Shown here piece after piece: positions 42,108 through 50,709 of a stretch of DNA of 64,000 nt. Under the pieces are notes generated by a model that was not told where the DNA came from, searched no databases, and saw only the letters and a program-made list of their open reading frames with translations. Made by a program: the position numbers and the translations under genes. Source of the stretch: Marinifilum_A sediminis. Its GTDB lineage: Bacteria; Bacteroidota; Bacteroidia; Bacteroidales; Marinifilaceae. Location: contig CANMCX010000009.1 in the NCBI GenBank assembly GCA_947496465.1, positions 1 to 64,000 on the forward strand, written 5' to 3'. Every line of letters starts with the position of its first letter. Positions within the stretch are counted from its first letter, which is position 1.

Positions 42108-42494
42108 ATGATCTTGCTCTTACTATTAATGAGTACATTTGCTTCCTTATTTATATACAAAACGAAGAACATGAAAAAAAACGCAATAAAGCCAACTCCT
42201 GAAGCTAAAGCTCTTTCACTTTTTTTAATGGCTTACAAAACAATAGATCCTATTTATAAAGAGAAATCTAAACGAATTAATAGATTGTGGGATCTTGTGA
42301 AGGCTAGAGAATTAAGCAATAATGACTATATGGAAGAGGTGCAAAATATGTTAGCATCCTATGGTGGCTATTCTGAAGTCATCGAGAAAACAGTTAGGTA
42401 TTACATTGAAAAAACTGGTGAATGGAAATTAGAGGGTGATGACAAATATTGCCAGGACGCGAAACAAATTGCTGATAAGATATTGAAAAAGTAG
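42108..42494 (+). CDS. Hypothetical small protein
   Basis: 128 residues: a hydrophobic N-terminus (1-17) followed by a helical, Lys-rich domain (about 30-128). If translation instead begins at the internal Met in NMKKNAIKPTPEAK (42,171) the product is soluble. No family recognised. It ends just upstream of a good terminator. Confidence 0.55.
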   Translation: MILLLLLMSTFASLFIYKTKNMKKNAIKPTPEAKALSLFLMAYKTIDPIYKEKSKRINRLWDLVKARELSNNDYMEEVQNMLASYGGYSEVIEKTVRYYIEKTGEWKLEGDDKYCQDAKQIADKILKK

Positions 42495-42548
42495 GCGCTT
42501 TTATTGCCAAGCTAGGCAAGTAACAAGTCTTGTTATATAATTTTTATC

Positions 42549-42585
42549 AAATAGGTACGTGAAGTAGTTCGCGTACCTATTTTGC
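42549..42585 (+). terminator. Terminator after the 128-residue gene
   Basis: Perfect 11-bp stem AAATAGGTACG / CGTACCTATTT (42,549-42,559 and 42,572-42,582) with a 12-base loop and a short T-tract. Confidence 0.7.
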
Positions 42586-43010
42586 TTATCTAATTATTGA
42601 AATATTCAATTAAAAATAAAACACCACTCCGTATAAGCGAAATTTTCATATTCAAAATATAAATCGATACATTAAGATCATAAGAATCATTTACAATGAA
42701 TCGAGACTTATTTTGTGTAAAGTTCAATCTTTAACTTTTGTAATAAAAGTGTCTTAATCAGCATCAGGTAAGATCAAGAGGCAAAATTGACAATCGATCA
42801 ATACACCTGGTTTACACTTTTAAAGTCGCAATTTATGAGAAAGAATTGTGATAACTTAGCAAATTACATCAACTTCCCTACAATTTAATAAGAACTTACT
42901 ATCCTATTTAAACCTATTCTTAATTTAACAATTTTATATTCTATAATGAAATAATATGTAAATTTAATCGATTTATATATTGTTATTAATTAAGAGCTAA
43001 ATCATTTAAT
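42586..43010. other. Gene-free stretch with a degenerate type-B repeat
   Basis: Positions about 42,670-42,770 (ATTAAGATCATAAGAATCAT ... AATCTTTAACTTTTGTAATAAAAGTGTCTTAAT) are a diverged right half of the type-B element, followed by CCTGGTTTACACTTTTAAA, which recalls the IS remnant C2. The rest is AT-rich without a gene. This marks an old right edge of the cassette region. Confidence 0.45.
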
Positions 43011-43478
43011 ATGGAGTATTATAAAGACTTGTTAAAAGAAAAACAACAATCGAAGCTAAGATTATATATCGGAATACTTTTTTTTGCAGTTTCAATTGCC
43101 TGGATAACAATGAAAATGATAGAGAATAAACCTATTGAAACATTCGATTGGGTATACTCTGGAATATTTCTTTTAAATGCTTTAATTCACATCTTAGGTG
43201 CTGTAGGATATCCTTTTGAAGGATTATTTGGTAAGGCTTTTATCCAAATCGATAACAGATCAATAAGAATAAAATCATGGATATTCGAAAAAGAGCAAAG
43301 TGCAATTTGGGATGATATTCAATCCATCGAATTTAAAATGAATCAACTATTACTCTCAGAAAAAGATGATTCATGTACATCCATCAGTTTATCAAAGCTA
43401 GAATATCTATGGGTTCAAGAAATAAAGGATACCTTAAGAAATCTGGCAAGTAAAAAAGACATTCACATTAAAGAGTAA
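43011..43478 (+). CDS. Hypothetical two-helix membrane protein
   Basis: 155 residues. Two membrane helices (about 20-38 and 48-68) are followed by a C-terminal domain with strands (FIQIDNRSIRIKSWIFEKEQSAIWDDIQSIEFK) reminiscent of bacterial PH-like domains of small membrane proteins. Function unknown. The next gene follows after 16 bases. Confidence 0.6.
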   Translation: MEYYKDLLKEKQQSKLRLYIGILFFAVSIAWITMKMIENKPIETFDWVYSGIFLLNALIHILGAVGYPFEGLFGKAFIQIDNRSIRIKSWIFEKEQSAIWDDIQSIEFKMNQLLLSEKDDSCTSISLSKLEYLWVQEIKDTLRNLASKKDIHIKE

Positions 43479-43494
43479 ACTCAATCTATTAGAA

Positions 43495-44217
43495 ATGAAA
43501 GAATCCATTATCCTAATTGTTATAACCTCTATGATAATCATCGTAATCCTGGTTATTTTCTTTAGCAATAAGGCAATAATTAAAAGAAAACTTAAAAACT
43601 CAAATTACAAAAGGATCGCCAATTTTAAAGATGGTGAAATTGCTAAGATTGTTGGTTGCATAGAAATAATTGGTAAGCCCTTGTACTCTCCCCTTTCCAA
43701 ACGTGAATGCTCTCATTACTATGTGCATGTAGAACAAGAAAAATCATCAGGAAAAAGTTCTACCTGGGAAACTATTATTGAAGAAGAAGTTACAAGTAGA
43801 TACCTCATTAAAGATGGAATTCGATATGCAATTATCAACGACAAAAAGTTAAAATCCTATATCGTTCAGGATGCGAAGTTTTCTTCAGGATTTTGGAATG
43901 ATGCTACGGAAAATCTGGAAAACTATCTAAAAAGCAAGGGAGAAGAGAGTGAAGGATTTTTTGGATTCAACAAAACCCTACGTTTTAAAGAAGGAGTTCT
44001 GGAGAAAGGAGAAGAAATTGCTGTTCTTGGTAAAGGCAATTGGAAAGATGCCACAAGCTTGAATTTACCAGAAAAATATGGGGAAGTTTTAGAAATAACG
44101 TCAACCAATGAACAGGCTATTTACTTAAGTGATGATACTTGTACAACAGAGAAAATCAGCAAGCCAAATCCTTCATCTGACAAAAGAACTATTACAAAAA
44201 AACGCTACAAAAAATAA
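43495..44217 (+). CDS. GIDE-like membrane protein
   Basis: 240 residues. One N-terminal helix (5-24), then a domain with IVGCIEIIGKPLYSPLSKRECSHYYVHVEQE and LRFKEGVLEKGEEIAVLGKG. These segments resemble the GIDE domain of E3-ligase-like membrane proteins and their bacterial homologues, where this part is membrane-proximal. No RING domain, as usual in bacteria. Role unknown. Followed after 17 bases by the next gene. Confidence 0.65.
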   Translation: MKESIILIVITSMIIIVILVIFFSNKAIIKRKLKNSNYKRIANFKDGEIAKIVGCIEIIGKPLYSPLSKRECSHYYVHVEQEKSSGKSSTWETIIEEEVTSRYLIKDGIRYAIINDKKLKSYIVQDAKFSSGFWNDATENLENYLKSKGEESEGFFGFNKTLRFKEGVLEKGEEIAVLGKGNWKDATSLNLPEKYGEVLEITSTNEQAIYLSDDTCTTEKISKPNPSSDKRTITKKRYKK

Positions 44218-44234
44218 CAACACAATAATTTAGT

Positions 44235-44627
44235 ATGAAAAAGATCAATTTATTAATTCTATTAACAGCAATAGCTTTTGTAAGCATAGGTCAAAACAAA
44301 AAGGTTTTTGTAGAAAAATCCTTTTCTAAAATTGTAACAACAGAAGTTAAAGCGAAAAATTATAAAATTAAACCTATTGAAACCGCTTACGATTTAGCAT
44401 TAAATTTTAGTTACTTAAAGCACTTATCTATTGACTCTCAAAATAAACATCTGATACTTCCAGTTGTGGTAATTAACAATAAAACCATTGATGAGAAATC
44501 TTTACAAAGCATTAAAATAGCTGATATTGAAAATTATGAATTCAACTCTGGCGAAATAACAACTGCTTTGTATGGTACAAGAAGTGCATATGGTCTTTTA
44601 AAGCTAACATTGAAGAAGAAATACTAA
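44235..44627 (+). CDS. Stand-alone TonB-receptor plug-like secreted protein
   Basis: 130 residues with a signal peptide (INLLILLTAIAFVSIGQ). The C-terminal part VINNKTIDEKSLQSIKIAD then TTALYGTRSAYGLLKLTLKK resembles the plug-domain segment of SusC-type receptors, which reads ...YGSRAANGVILITTKKG. No carboxypeptidase-like repeat or barrel follows, so it is a lone plug-like protein. It may interact with envelope partners; this is inferred. Confidence 0.6.
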   Translation: MKKINLLILLTAIAFVSIGQNKKVFVEKSFSKIVTTEVKAKNYKIKPIETAYDLALNFSYLKHLSIDSQNKHLILPVVVINNKTIDEKSLQSIKIADIENYEFNSGEITTALYGTRSAYGLLKLTLKKKY

Positions 44628-44679
44628 GCCACCCAATCGGCGGTTTGACTCCCCTTTCATTCCATCTTAAAAATCTCAA

Positions 44680-44886
44680 ATGAAACCAACACCAAAACAA
44701 TTCTTCAGATCGGAACACTTAGGTTTGCGTGTATTATACCTAATTGCTTTTGTTTGTTTTCTTATTCATTGCTATTCTATTTTCTTCGAATCCATAGTTA
44801 AGTATAAATTTTTCCCAATATTAAGCTATGGTGTTATGGCAATATTTTGGTTCCGTTACGCATATAAAACCAAACAAAAATATTAA
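44680..44886 (+). CDS. Small hypothetical membrane protein
   Basis: 68 residues with two hydrophobic helices (about 16-34 and 43-60) and a basic C-terminus. Not recognised. It follows the plug-like gene by 52 bases on the same strand. Confidence 0.5.
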   Translation: MKPTPKQFFRSEHLGLRVLYLIAFVCFLIHCYSIFFESIVKYKFFPILSYGVMAIFWFRYAYKTKQKY

Positions 44887-45051
44887 CAATTCAACATTAT
44901 TTATAAACTGAACATTAATCATTATACAAATATCACTTATGTATATATAAAATCATTTTGTCAATTCAAACGTATTTTCAATCTGTAAAAATTCAATATA
45001 ACAGTACAATTTTGTATGTTTAGTTTTTAATTCTAACAAACCCACTATTAC

Positions 45052-45639
45052 ATGAAAAAATTTTTACTATTTGTAGCAATAATTGCACTTTGTTCATCAA
45101 CATTTGCCCAAGATGTAAAATTCGGGCTTAAAGGCGGTTTAAACTTTGCTAACTGGGCTGGGGATGATGTTGAAGATACTGATATGAAAACAGATATCTT
45201 TATTGGAGCTTTCGCTAGATTTGCTATTAATGAAGACCTTGCTTTTCAACCAGAAATGGTTTATTCACGTCAGGGAATGAAAATGGAAGAAGGAGATGAA
45301 GAATTGAAATGGAAATCGAACTATTTAAACATTCCATTACTTTTAAGAGCAAAAATGTTTGGAGCTGATAATTTCCATGCTATTGCAGGTCCTCAAATTG
45401 GTATTCATCTAAGTTCAGAAGCTGAGGTTGAAGCAGGTGATTTATCAAATAGTGCAGATGCTGATGATCTTATGAAAGGTCTTGATTTAAGTTTAGCATT
45501 AGGATTTGAATACGATATCACAGAAAAAGTTGCACTAGGTCTTCGCTATAATCTTGGAATGTCAAAAATCATTGATGACGAGCAAGATCCTAAGGTTAGA
45601 AATTCTGTATTTCAATTAGGTGTTTCAATGGCATTTTAA
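45052..45639 (+). CDS. Outer-membrane beta-barrel protein (PorT/OmpW-like)
   Basis: 195 residues with a signal peptide (FLLFVAIIALCSSTFAQ). The mature part, starting DVKFGLKGGLNFANW, has alternating strands and a terminal Phe (FQLGVSMAF), typical for small Bacteroidota barrels of the outer-membrane-beta-barrel (PorT-like) family. Acidic loops (GDDVEDTDMKTD) would face the outside. Substrate unknown. A strong terminator follows. Confidence 0.85.
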   Translation: MKKFLLFVAIIALCSSTFAQDVKFGLKGGLNFANWAGDDVEDTDMKTDIFIGAFARFAINEDLAFQPEMVYSRQGMKMEEGDEELKWKSNYLNIPLLLRAKMFGADNFHAIAGPQIGIHLSSEAEVEAGDLSNSADADDLMKGLDLSLALGFEYDITEKVALGLRYNLGMSKIIDDEQDPKVRNSVFQLGVSMAF

Positions 45640-45662
45640 ACAATTCAGATTTATAAAATATA

Positions 45663-45694
45663 AAACCTGTCTTTTCGGACAGGTTTTTCTTTTA
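45663..45694 (+). terminator. Terminator after the beta-barrel gene
   Basis: AAACCTGTC / GACAGGTTT, perfect 9-bp stem with a 6-base loop, then TTCTTTT. Confidence 0.8.
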
Positions 45695-45708
45695 TGTACA
45701 TATAAGAT

Positions 45709-46164
45709 CTAGATTACATCCTTAATTTGATAGTGTTCTCCTTTAAATTGTATTTCATCACCTTTCTTAGCTCCCAAAAAGGCTTTTGCTATTTCAGAAT
45801 TCATTGAGATAAAATAGTATTTATTCTTATCAAGCGTATATTGTCCTAGAGCTGCCATAATATAGAATCGAATTTTATCTGTAATCACCAAAGCTCCTAA
45901 TCCAACTTTATTCATCTGCTCTTCTGGGCTTAAGCGATCAAAAACTTTTCTTAATTTCAGATTGTTTTGCAGCTGACGATTTACTTTTTCCTGCTCTAAA
46001 TGCATCATAGCACGACCTGTTTCATGCTTATCTCCGGCCGTACTTTTACTTTCACTTCCAACCGATTCCTTTAAATCAGCCAAAGCTTTTTTGTTTTCCT
46101 CAATTCTATAGGTAAGCCCCTCTCCCGCTAATTGGTAGAGTTCTTTTTTAAGATCAGTATTCAT
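45709..46164 (-). CDS. GreA/GreB-family C-terminal domain protein
   Basis: 151 residues. The N-terminal part is helical and could form a coiled coil (NKKALADLKESV, then MMHLEQEKVNRQLQNNLKLRKV); the C-terminal part VGLGALVITD ... FLGAKKGDEIQFKGEHYQIKDV has the FKBP-like fold of GreA/GreB/Rnk. The acidic tip residues of true GreA are not evident. It probably binds RNA polymerase in the secondary channel; specific role unknown. Convergent with the barrel gene. Confidence 0.78.
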   Translation of the reverse strand: MNTDLKKELYQLAGEGLTYRIEENKKALADLKESVGSESKSTAGDKHETGRAMMHLEQEKVNRQLQNNLKLRKVFDRLSPEEQMNKVGLGALVITDKIRFYIMAALGQYTLDKNKYYFISMNSEIAKAFLGAKKGDEIQFKGEHYQIKDVI

Positions 46165-46244
46165 TCGTATTATTTAATTTCGCACCAATTTAGTAATTAA
46201 GATTCTAAGAGGGATATTAAATATGATCATATTTATATGTTGGG

Positions 46245-46276
46245 CAAAAAAAGAGATATTACTTTTGTAATATCTC
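46245..46276 (-). terminator. Terminator of the exopolysaccharide operon
   Basis: Perfect 10-bp stem GAGATATTAC / GTAATATCTC (46,253-46,262 / 46,267-46,276) with a TTTT loop; on the minus strand it is followed by TTTTTTTG, 23 bases after the wzc stop. Confidence 0.8.
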
Positions 46277-46298
46277 AAACATAATTAAGCCGATAATA

Positions 46299-48695
46299 TT
46301 ATTTTAACATTTTGCCATTGGGTGCAAAATTATCATTGTAATAGCCTCTTTTGTATCCTAAACGTAAGAAATCAAATCCATTATATTTGAAATCATTTAA
46401 AATCAGCGAAATATTCTTAATTGAACCCTTTTCACTAATTTTGTTAATGTAATTAATTTGTTTCTTATTGCTGTATCGTTGTCTTAAAACAAACAGATTA
46501 AGGTCAGCGTATTTTCCAGTTAATAAACCATCGGTAACAATAGAAACAGGAGCGCTATCCATAATAATATAATTGAATCGTCTGCGAACAGAGTCCATAA
46601 ATCGATTAAACTTCCCATTTGCTAATAATTCAGCTGGATTTGAATGGGTTGTTCCTGCAGGAATAAAACTTAAATTCTCAATCTGTGTCGGATAAATTAT
46701 TTCATTAAAGTTTTCTTCATCTTGCAAATACTGACTCATGCCACAAGTAGAAACACAACCAAATATTTTACTCAATCGTGGTTTTCTCATGTCGGTTTCC
46801 ACCAACAATACTTTACGATGATTGAGTGCTAAAACTGCTGCAAGATTTACACTAATAAAAGATTTTCCTTCACCAGGCATAACAGATTGCACCGTTACCA
46901 CCTTATTCTCAAAAGTTGATAAAACCTGTTCCAAATCAGTTCTTAAGCTCCTGAAAGTTTCTGTAATTCCCGCATTTGGTCGTTTTGATACAATAAAATC
47001 TTTACGATGTCTATTGTGCATGATGACTCCAAGCACAGGTAATGTGGTTTCACTTTCCAAATCATTTACATTTTCGATTGTATTGTCGAAATAATCGCTC
47101 GTTTTAATAAATAAAAATGGAATAATAAGACCTAAAATTGCACCAAACAACATATTCAATAAAAATTTTGGACCAACTTTATCAACCGACATTATGGATG
47201 CCTTATCGACTATTTGTGAATTTGGCACATTTGAAGCAATAATAATTTCAGCCTCTGCCCTCTTCTTCAACAAAAAATTGTACAAATCATTATTTAGATC
47301 ATACCTCCGTTTTATATTGGTAAAGTTCTGCCCAAGTTTAGGCAAACTATTAATCTGTTTTTTTCGTTCTTCCAATCGCCTAGAAATACTTGCTAGATCG
47401 TTCTCAGCTATTATCATTGAGTTTGTAAGATTTTCATATAAGCTTTGCCTGATATGATTAATTTCTTTTTCCAGTATCAGCATATTCGGCTCATTCTCTT
47501 TAGCACTGTACGAAAGCACTTCTTTTTTGCGAGTTAATTCATCAAGTTTCAGCACCAAATTGTTTAATACCGGATCTGAAAAATCTGAAATGGAAGGAGC
47601 TACGATAATTTGTCTTGACGATTCTTCACCAAATTTATCTTGTAGGTTTTTTTCTATTTTCTCGAATTGAGTAATATCATTTAAGTACTTATTAAGACTT
47701 TTGTAATAATTTACTTTTCTGTCAGCAACTGAAAAATCCTCTTCCAGTTTTTTTAAATCTAATCGAATAAATTCCGCCTCATCTCTTGGATCAAGCCCTG
47801 TTGTTTTCGATTGGAAGTCACTATATAAATTACCTGTATGTGTCAAAGAATCAACTACTCCATCTAATTGCATATCAATAAATTTGACTGTATTTACAGA
47901 AAAACGATTTTTTTCTTTCAAACAGTAATAAATATATTCTCTGCTCAATCCATTAACAAAATCCACTAATCGTTGAGAGTGCTGACCGATCATTTTAACA
48001 ATTATGAGATTGCCATTCATATCATCCAAAGTTATATCCAACTGATTAGATAATTTTAAAGCCAAATGCTCAGAATTATTAAATTCGAAAAAGTATTCAC
48101 TATTCTCAGGAAGAATTAAATCAGATTTTTTTTCCAGAATAAATTGAAACATATCATTTTGAAATACCTTTCCAAACTCTCCTTTTTGCTCAAATCCTAT
48201 TAATTCATCGGTATGCTCAACGCGTATTGTATATGTGCTATCGGAAATCGTTTGAATAAAAACAGGAATATTTGTAGGGTTCTCAAATCCTGTTTCTTGT
48301 ATCTTAAAAGATTCATTGCCATATAAATCATGATTGTAAAACATCATTTGCTGATACCATGAGGTTCTCCAATTTAAATTATTAACCACCGCATGGCTTA
48401 AACTATGAGATTTCAACACACCAATATGATCCTGAATATTAAATCCTTTACTGTAAATATCATCTTGAAAAAACTCCTTGCCTTTAATAGAATTAGACTC
48501 ATTCTGAACCAAAATGGTACTTTCAGCCCGATAATTCTCAGGTGAATAATAGCTTATGAAGTATCCAATAAGAAGCCCTAAAATGCTAAACACAAAAAAC
48601 CAATACCATTTAGATATCAGCTTATTTTGAAATAACTTAATACGTTTACGTTCCTCTCTCATCATTTTTTCGATGAAATTGTCAGATTCAGTCAT
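46299..48695 (-). CDS. Wzc-like polysaccharide co-polymerase / tyrosine autokinase
   Basis: 798 residues. An N-terminal cytoplasmic stretch, helix 1 (about 33-50), a large periplasmic Wzz-type domain with coiled coils, helix 2 (about 515-535), then a cytoplasmic BY-kinase: Walker A MPGEGKSF (about 603-610), Walker A' VETDMRKPR (about 633) and Walker B IIMDSAP (about 711). The C-terminal tail has several Tyr (GYKRGYYND) that may be autophosphorylated. It should control chain length and export of the polysaccharide made by the upstream genes. Last gene of the operon. Confidence 0.92.
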   Translation of the reverse strand: MTESDNFIEKMMREERKRIKLFQNKLISKWYWFFVFSILGLLIGYFISYYSPENYRAESTILVQNESNSIKGKEFFQDDIYSKGFNIQDHIGVLKSHSLSHAVVNNLNWRTSWYQQMMFYNHDLYGNESFKIQETGFENPTNIPVFIQTISDSTYTIRVEHTDELIGFEQKGEFGKVFQNDMFQFILEKKSDLILPENSEYFFEFNNSEHLALKLSNQLDITLDDMNGNLIIVKMIGQHSQRLVDFVNGLSREYIYYCLKEKNRFSVNTVKFIDMQLDGVVDSLTHTGNLYSDFQSKTTGLDPRDEAEFIRLDLKKLEEDFSVADRKVNYYKSLNKYLNDITQFEKIEKNLQDKFGEESSRQIIVAPSISDFSDPVLNNLVLKLDELTRKKEVLSYSAKENEPNMLILEKEINHIRQSLYENLTNSMIIAENDLASISRRLEERKKQINSLPKLGQNFTNIKRRYDLNNDLYNFLLKKRAEAEIIIASNVPNSQIVDKASIMSVDKVGPKFLLNMLFGAILGLIIPFLFIKTSDYFDNTIENVNDLESETTLPVLGVIMHNRHRKDFIVSKRPNAGITETFRSLRTDLEQVLSTFENKVVTVQSVMPGEGKSFISVNLAAVLALNHRKVLLVETDMRKPRLSKIFGCVSTCGMSQYLQDEENFNEIIYPTQIENLSFIPAGTTHSNPAELLANGKFNRFMDSVRRRFNYIIMDSAPVSIVTDGLLTGKYADLNLFVLRQRYSNKKQINYINKISEKGSIKNISLILNDFKYNGFDFLRLGYKRGYYNDNFAPNGKMLK

Positions 48696-48731
48696 AACTA
48701 AAATTTTTGATCGGTAAACTATTTATTAGAA

Positions 48732-49862
48732 TTACTTACTTGTCAATCTTTTAAAAAGTATATTCCCAAGAGCCTTAAAAAAATAGTTGCAATCGGTTCG
48801 AATTGGCTTTTGCAAATAACTGTTGATATATTTTCTTTCCGATTCCTGTATTTCTTCCAGTGTTTCTGGTAAATCAACATAAAATGGAGGGATAATTCCT
48901 GGCTTAACCTTTTCCCTTAAGCTTTGCAATTCAGGAGAGTACAGCGAGAGATATTGCTTGCTTAAGGGTCTAACTCCAACAATTTTCATCTCCCCTTTTA
49001 TCAAATTTACAATATTAGGTATTTCATCTATCCATAACTTTCTCATGATTTTACCAAGAGTTGTGACACGAATGTCATTGCAAATTTTACCACCCTTGTC
49101 CAATTGGTTTTTTTGGACAAATTCCTCCTGTAAATATTCAGAAAAAGGAACCATGGTTCTCAATTTGTACACTTTTATCTCCTTTCCACCTTTTCCTATG
49201 CGCTTCATTTTAAACAAAAGTCCATAAGATGAAAATTGATCGAAATACGCTTGCCCTTGCTTTTTGACCGTAAAATAGGTAAAGTTGTCCGCCTGATATT
49301 CTCTATGAACTCTAAAACCACCGGCATTTAATCTACCATGCATCTCTAATTTTCGAATGGATCGGTTTTTACCTTTGGTTAGTTTGAAATATAGCTTTCT
49401 TGTGAGACTAAGCTTTGGAAATACTCTATGGAATAAATAATGCTTACAAAACATTATTTTATTAATAGGAAAGATATATTTGTTAATTAGATTTTTCTCT
49501 ATAACAGACTGAGGCACAAATCGGCAAATAAATGTTCCATCGGATTCCAATTTGGTATTTACAGCTGCAAGAAATTCATTAATACTTATCAAGTTGTTAA
49601 GAGGTTCCGAACTAACAATTAATTGATATTCATTTCCTGATAATAAATTGATATCATCAGGATTCGTTGAACTAATTAAGGCATGCTTTGGATTAAGACG
49701 ATCAAAATATCTTCCTATAATTTCGAATCCTTTGCTTCCTAGTCTGTTTGCTAAATCAGAAAAATCGTTCAAAAAGACAACGAAACTTGAAATTTTCCCA
49801 ATATTGGATTTTCGTTTGATATCTTTTCTTACAAAGTCTTTTATTTTACTCTCATTTTCCAT
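48732..49862 (-). CDS. Initiating sugar transferase with a methyltransferase-like N-terminal domain
   Basis: 376 residues. Residues about 215-370 form a bacterial sugar transferase (polyprenyl-phosphate hexose-1-phosphate transferase) domain: LFKMKRIGKGGKEIKVYKLRTM, DEIPNIVNLIKGEMKIVGVRP and KPGIIPP. Instead of the usual membrane helices, the first ~200 residues look soluble, with a Rossmann/methyltransferase-like stretch (YQLIVSSEPLNNLISINEFLAAVN). It should start repeat-unit assembly by loading the first sugar on undecaprenyl phosphate. The N-terminal role is unknown. Confidence 0.83.
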   Translation of the reverse strand: MENESKIKDFVRKDIKRKSNIGKISSFVVFLNDFSDLANRLGSKGFEIIGRYFDRLNPKHALISSTNPDDINLLSGNEYQLIVSSEPLNNLISINEFLAAVNTKLESDGTFICRFVPQSVIEKNLINKYIFPINKIMFCKHYLFHRVFPKLSLTRKLYFKLTKGKNRSIRKLEMHGRLNAGGFRVHREYQADNFTYFTVKKQGQAYFDQFSSYGLLFKMKRIGKGGKEIKVYKLRTMVPFSEYLQEEFVQKNQLDKGGKICNDIRVTTLGKIMRKLWIDEIPNIVNLIKGEMKIVGVRPLSKQYLSLYSPELQSLREKVKPGIIPPFYVDLPETLEEIQESERKYINSYLQKPIRTDCNYFFKALGNILFKRLTSK

Positions 49863-49881
49863 GATCGCAATTATTAAACTG

Positions 49882-50709
49882 TTAACTATTTGTATTTTTT
49901 GAATCCCTTATCTTAACAAGAATTCTTTTCAAGGGATTTTTACAATATTGAGAGATGAGTTCAGAATACCAGGTCAAATTCATTGCATTCCAGCGTTGAG
50001 GATGAAATGTCATCATTATTTTCTGCGGTAATAGTTGTTGATTTAAGGCTTCTAATATCTCGAACGATGATTTAAAAACCATTCCTTTCTCCGTCCAAAC
50101 CGATTGGTAACCATTAATCTTGTCACGTAAGCTCACATTGTGTCCATCCCATCTTCTTCCCGTGTCAGTCAGATAAAACACTTCATTAAAATCCAGATCG
50201 ATATAAGGTTCTCCTATTATTCCAAATTCACTGTAATCATATTTTTTCCATAGATCTTTACTATTGAATTTTGATAATGGACTTCCATGCATACATATTG
50301 TCTGAATAGGTACTATTTCCCTAAATCGCTTTAAGTGCAAGTCAAAATCTTTAATTCCCTTTTCGTAAATTTTCGAGATATCTTTACTAAATGGTGACCT
50401 ACGAGACACAGTTGCTAAATTTTCATAATGGTATCCTATTTCGTGTCCCAGCGAGGCAATTTCCTTTATTATCTCCCGCTTCATGCAAGATTTTACAGCC
50501 CTAAAGTAAAAGCTACCTCTAATGCCCAAAGAATTCTGTATTCTAGCTAAAATTATTGCATTTTCAGGTCTTTTGTCAATATCATAGCGCAATAAAACCA
50601 CCTTATCTTTTGGATCCATAAGATATTGTGAAAATGTCTGAAATATATATCCGTTAGCTTGATATCCGAGCAATAAATTCTTGAATACACTCAGTGTAAA
50701 ATCATACAT
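49882..50709 (-). CDS. Polysaccharide deacetylase-like protein
   Basis: 275 residues. The motif LLRYDIDKRPENA (about 39-51) and HEIGYHYENLA (about 101-111) match the NodB-type Asp-Asp and His-x3-His region of polysaccharide deacetylases. The catalytic base and later motifs are less clear. No signal peptide, so it may act in the cytoplasm on lipid-linked or nucleotide sugars. The start overlaps the stop of the FemAB-like gene by 8 bases. Confidence 0.72.
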   Translation of the reverse strand: MYDFTLSVFKNLLLGYQANGYIFQTFSQYLMDPKDKVVLLRYDIDKRPENAIILARIQNSLGIRGSFYFRAVKSCMKREIIKEIASLGHEIGYHYENLATVSRRSPFSKDISKIYEKGIKDFDLHLKRFREIVPIQTICMHGSPLSKFNSKDLWKKYDYSEFGIIGEPYIDLDFNEVFYLTDTGRRWDGHNVSLRDKINGYQSVWTEKGMVFKSSFEILEALNQQLLPQKIMMTFHPQRWNAMNLTWYSELISQYCKNPLKRILVKIRDSKNTNS

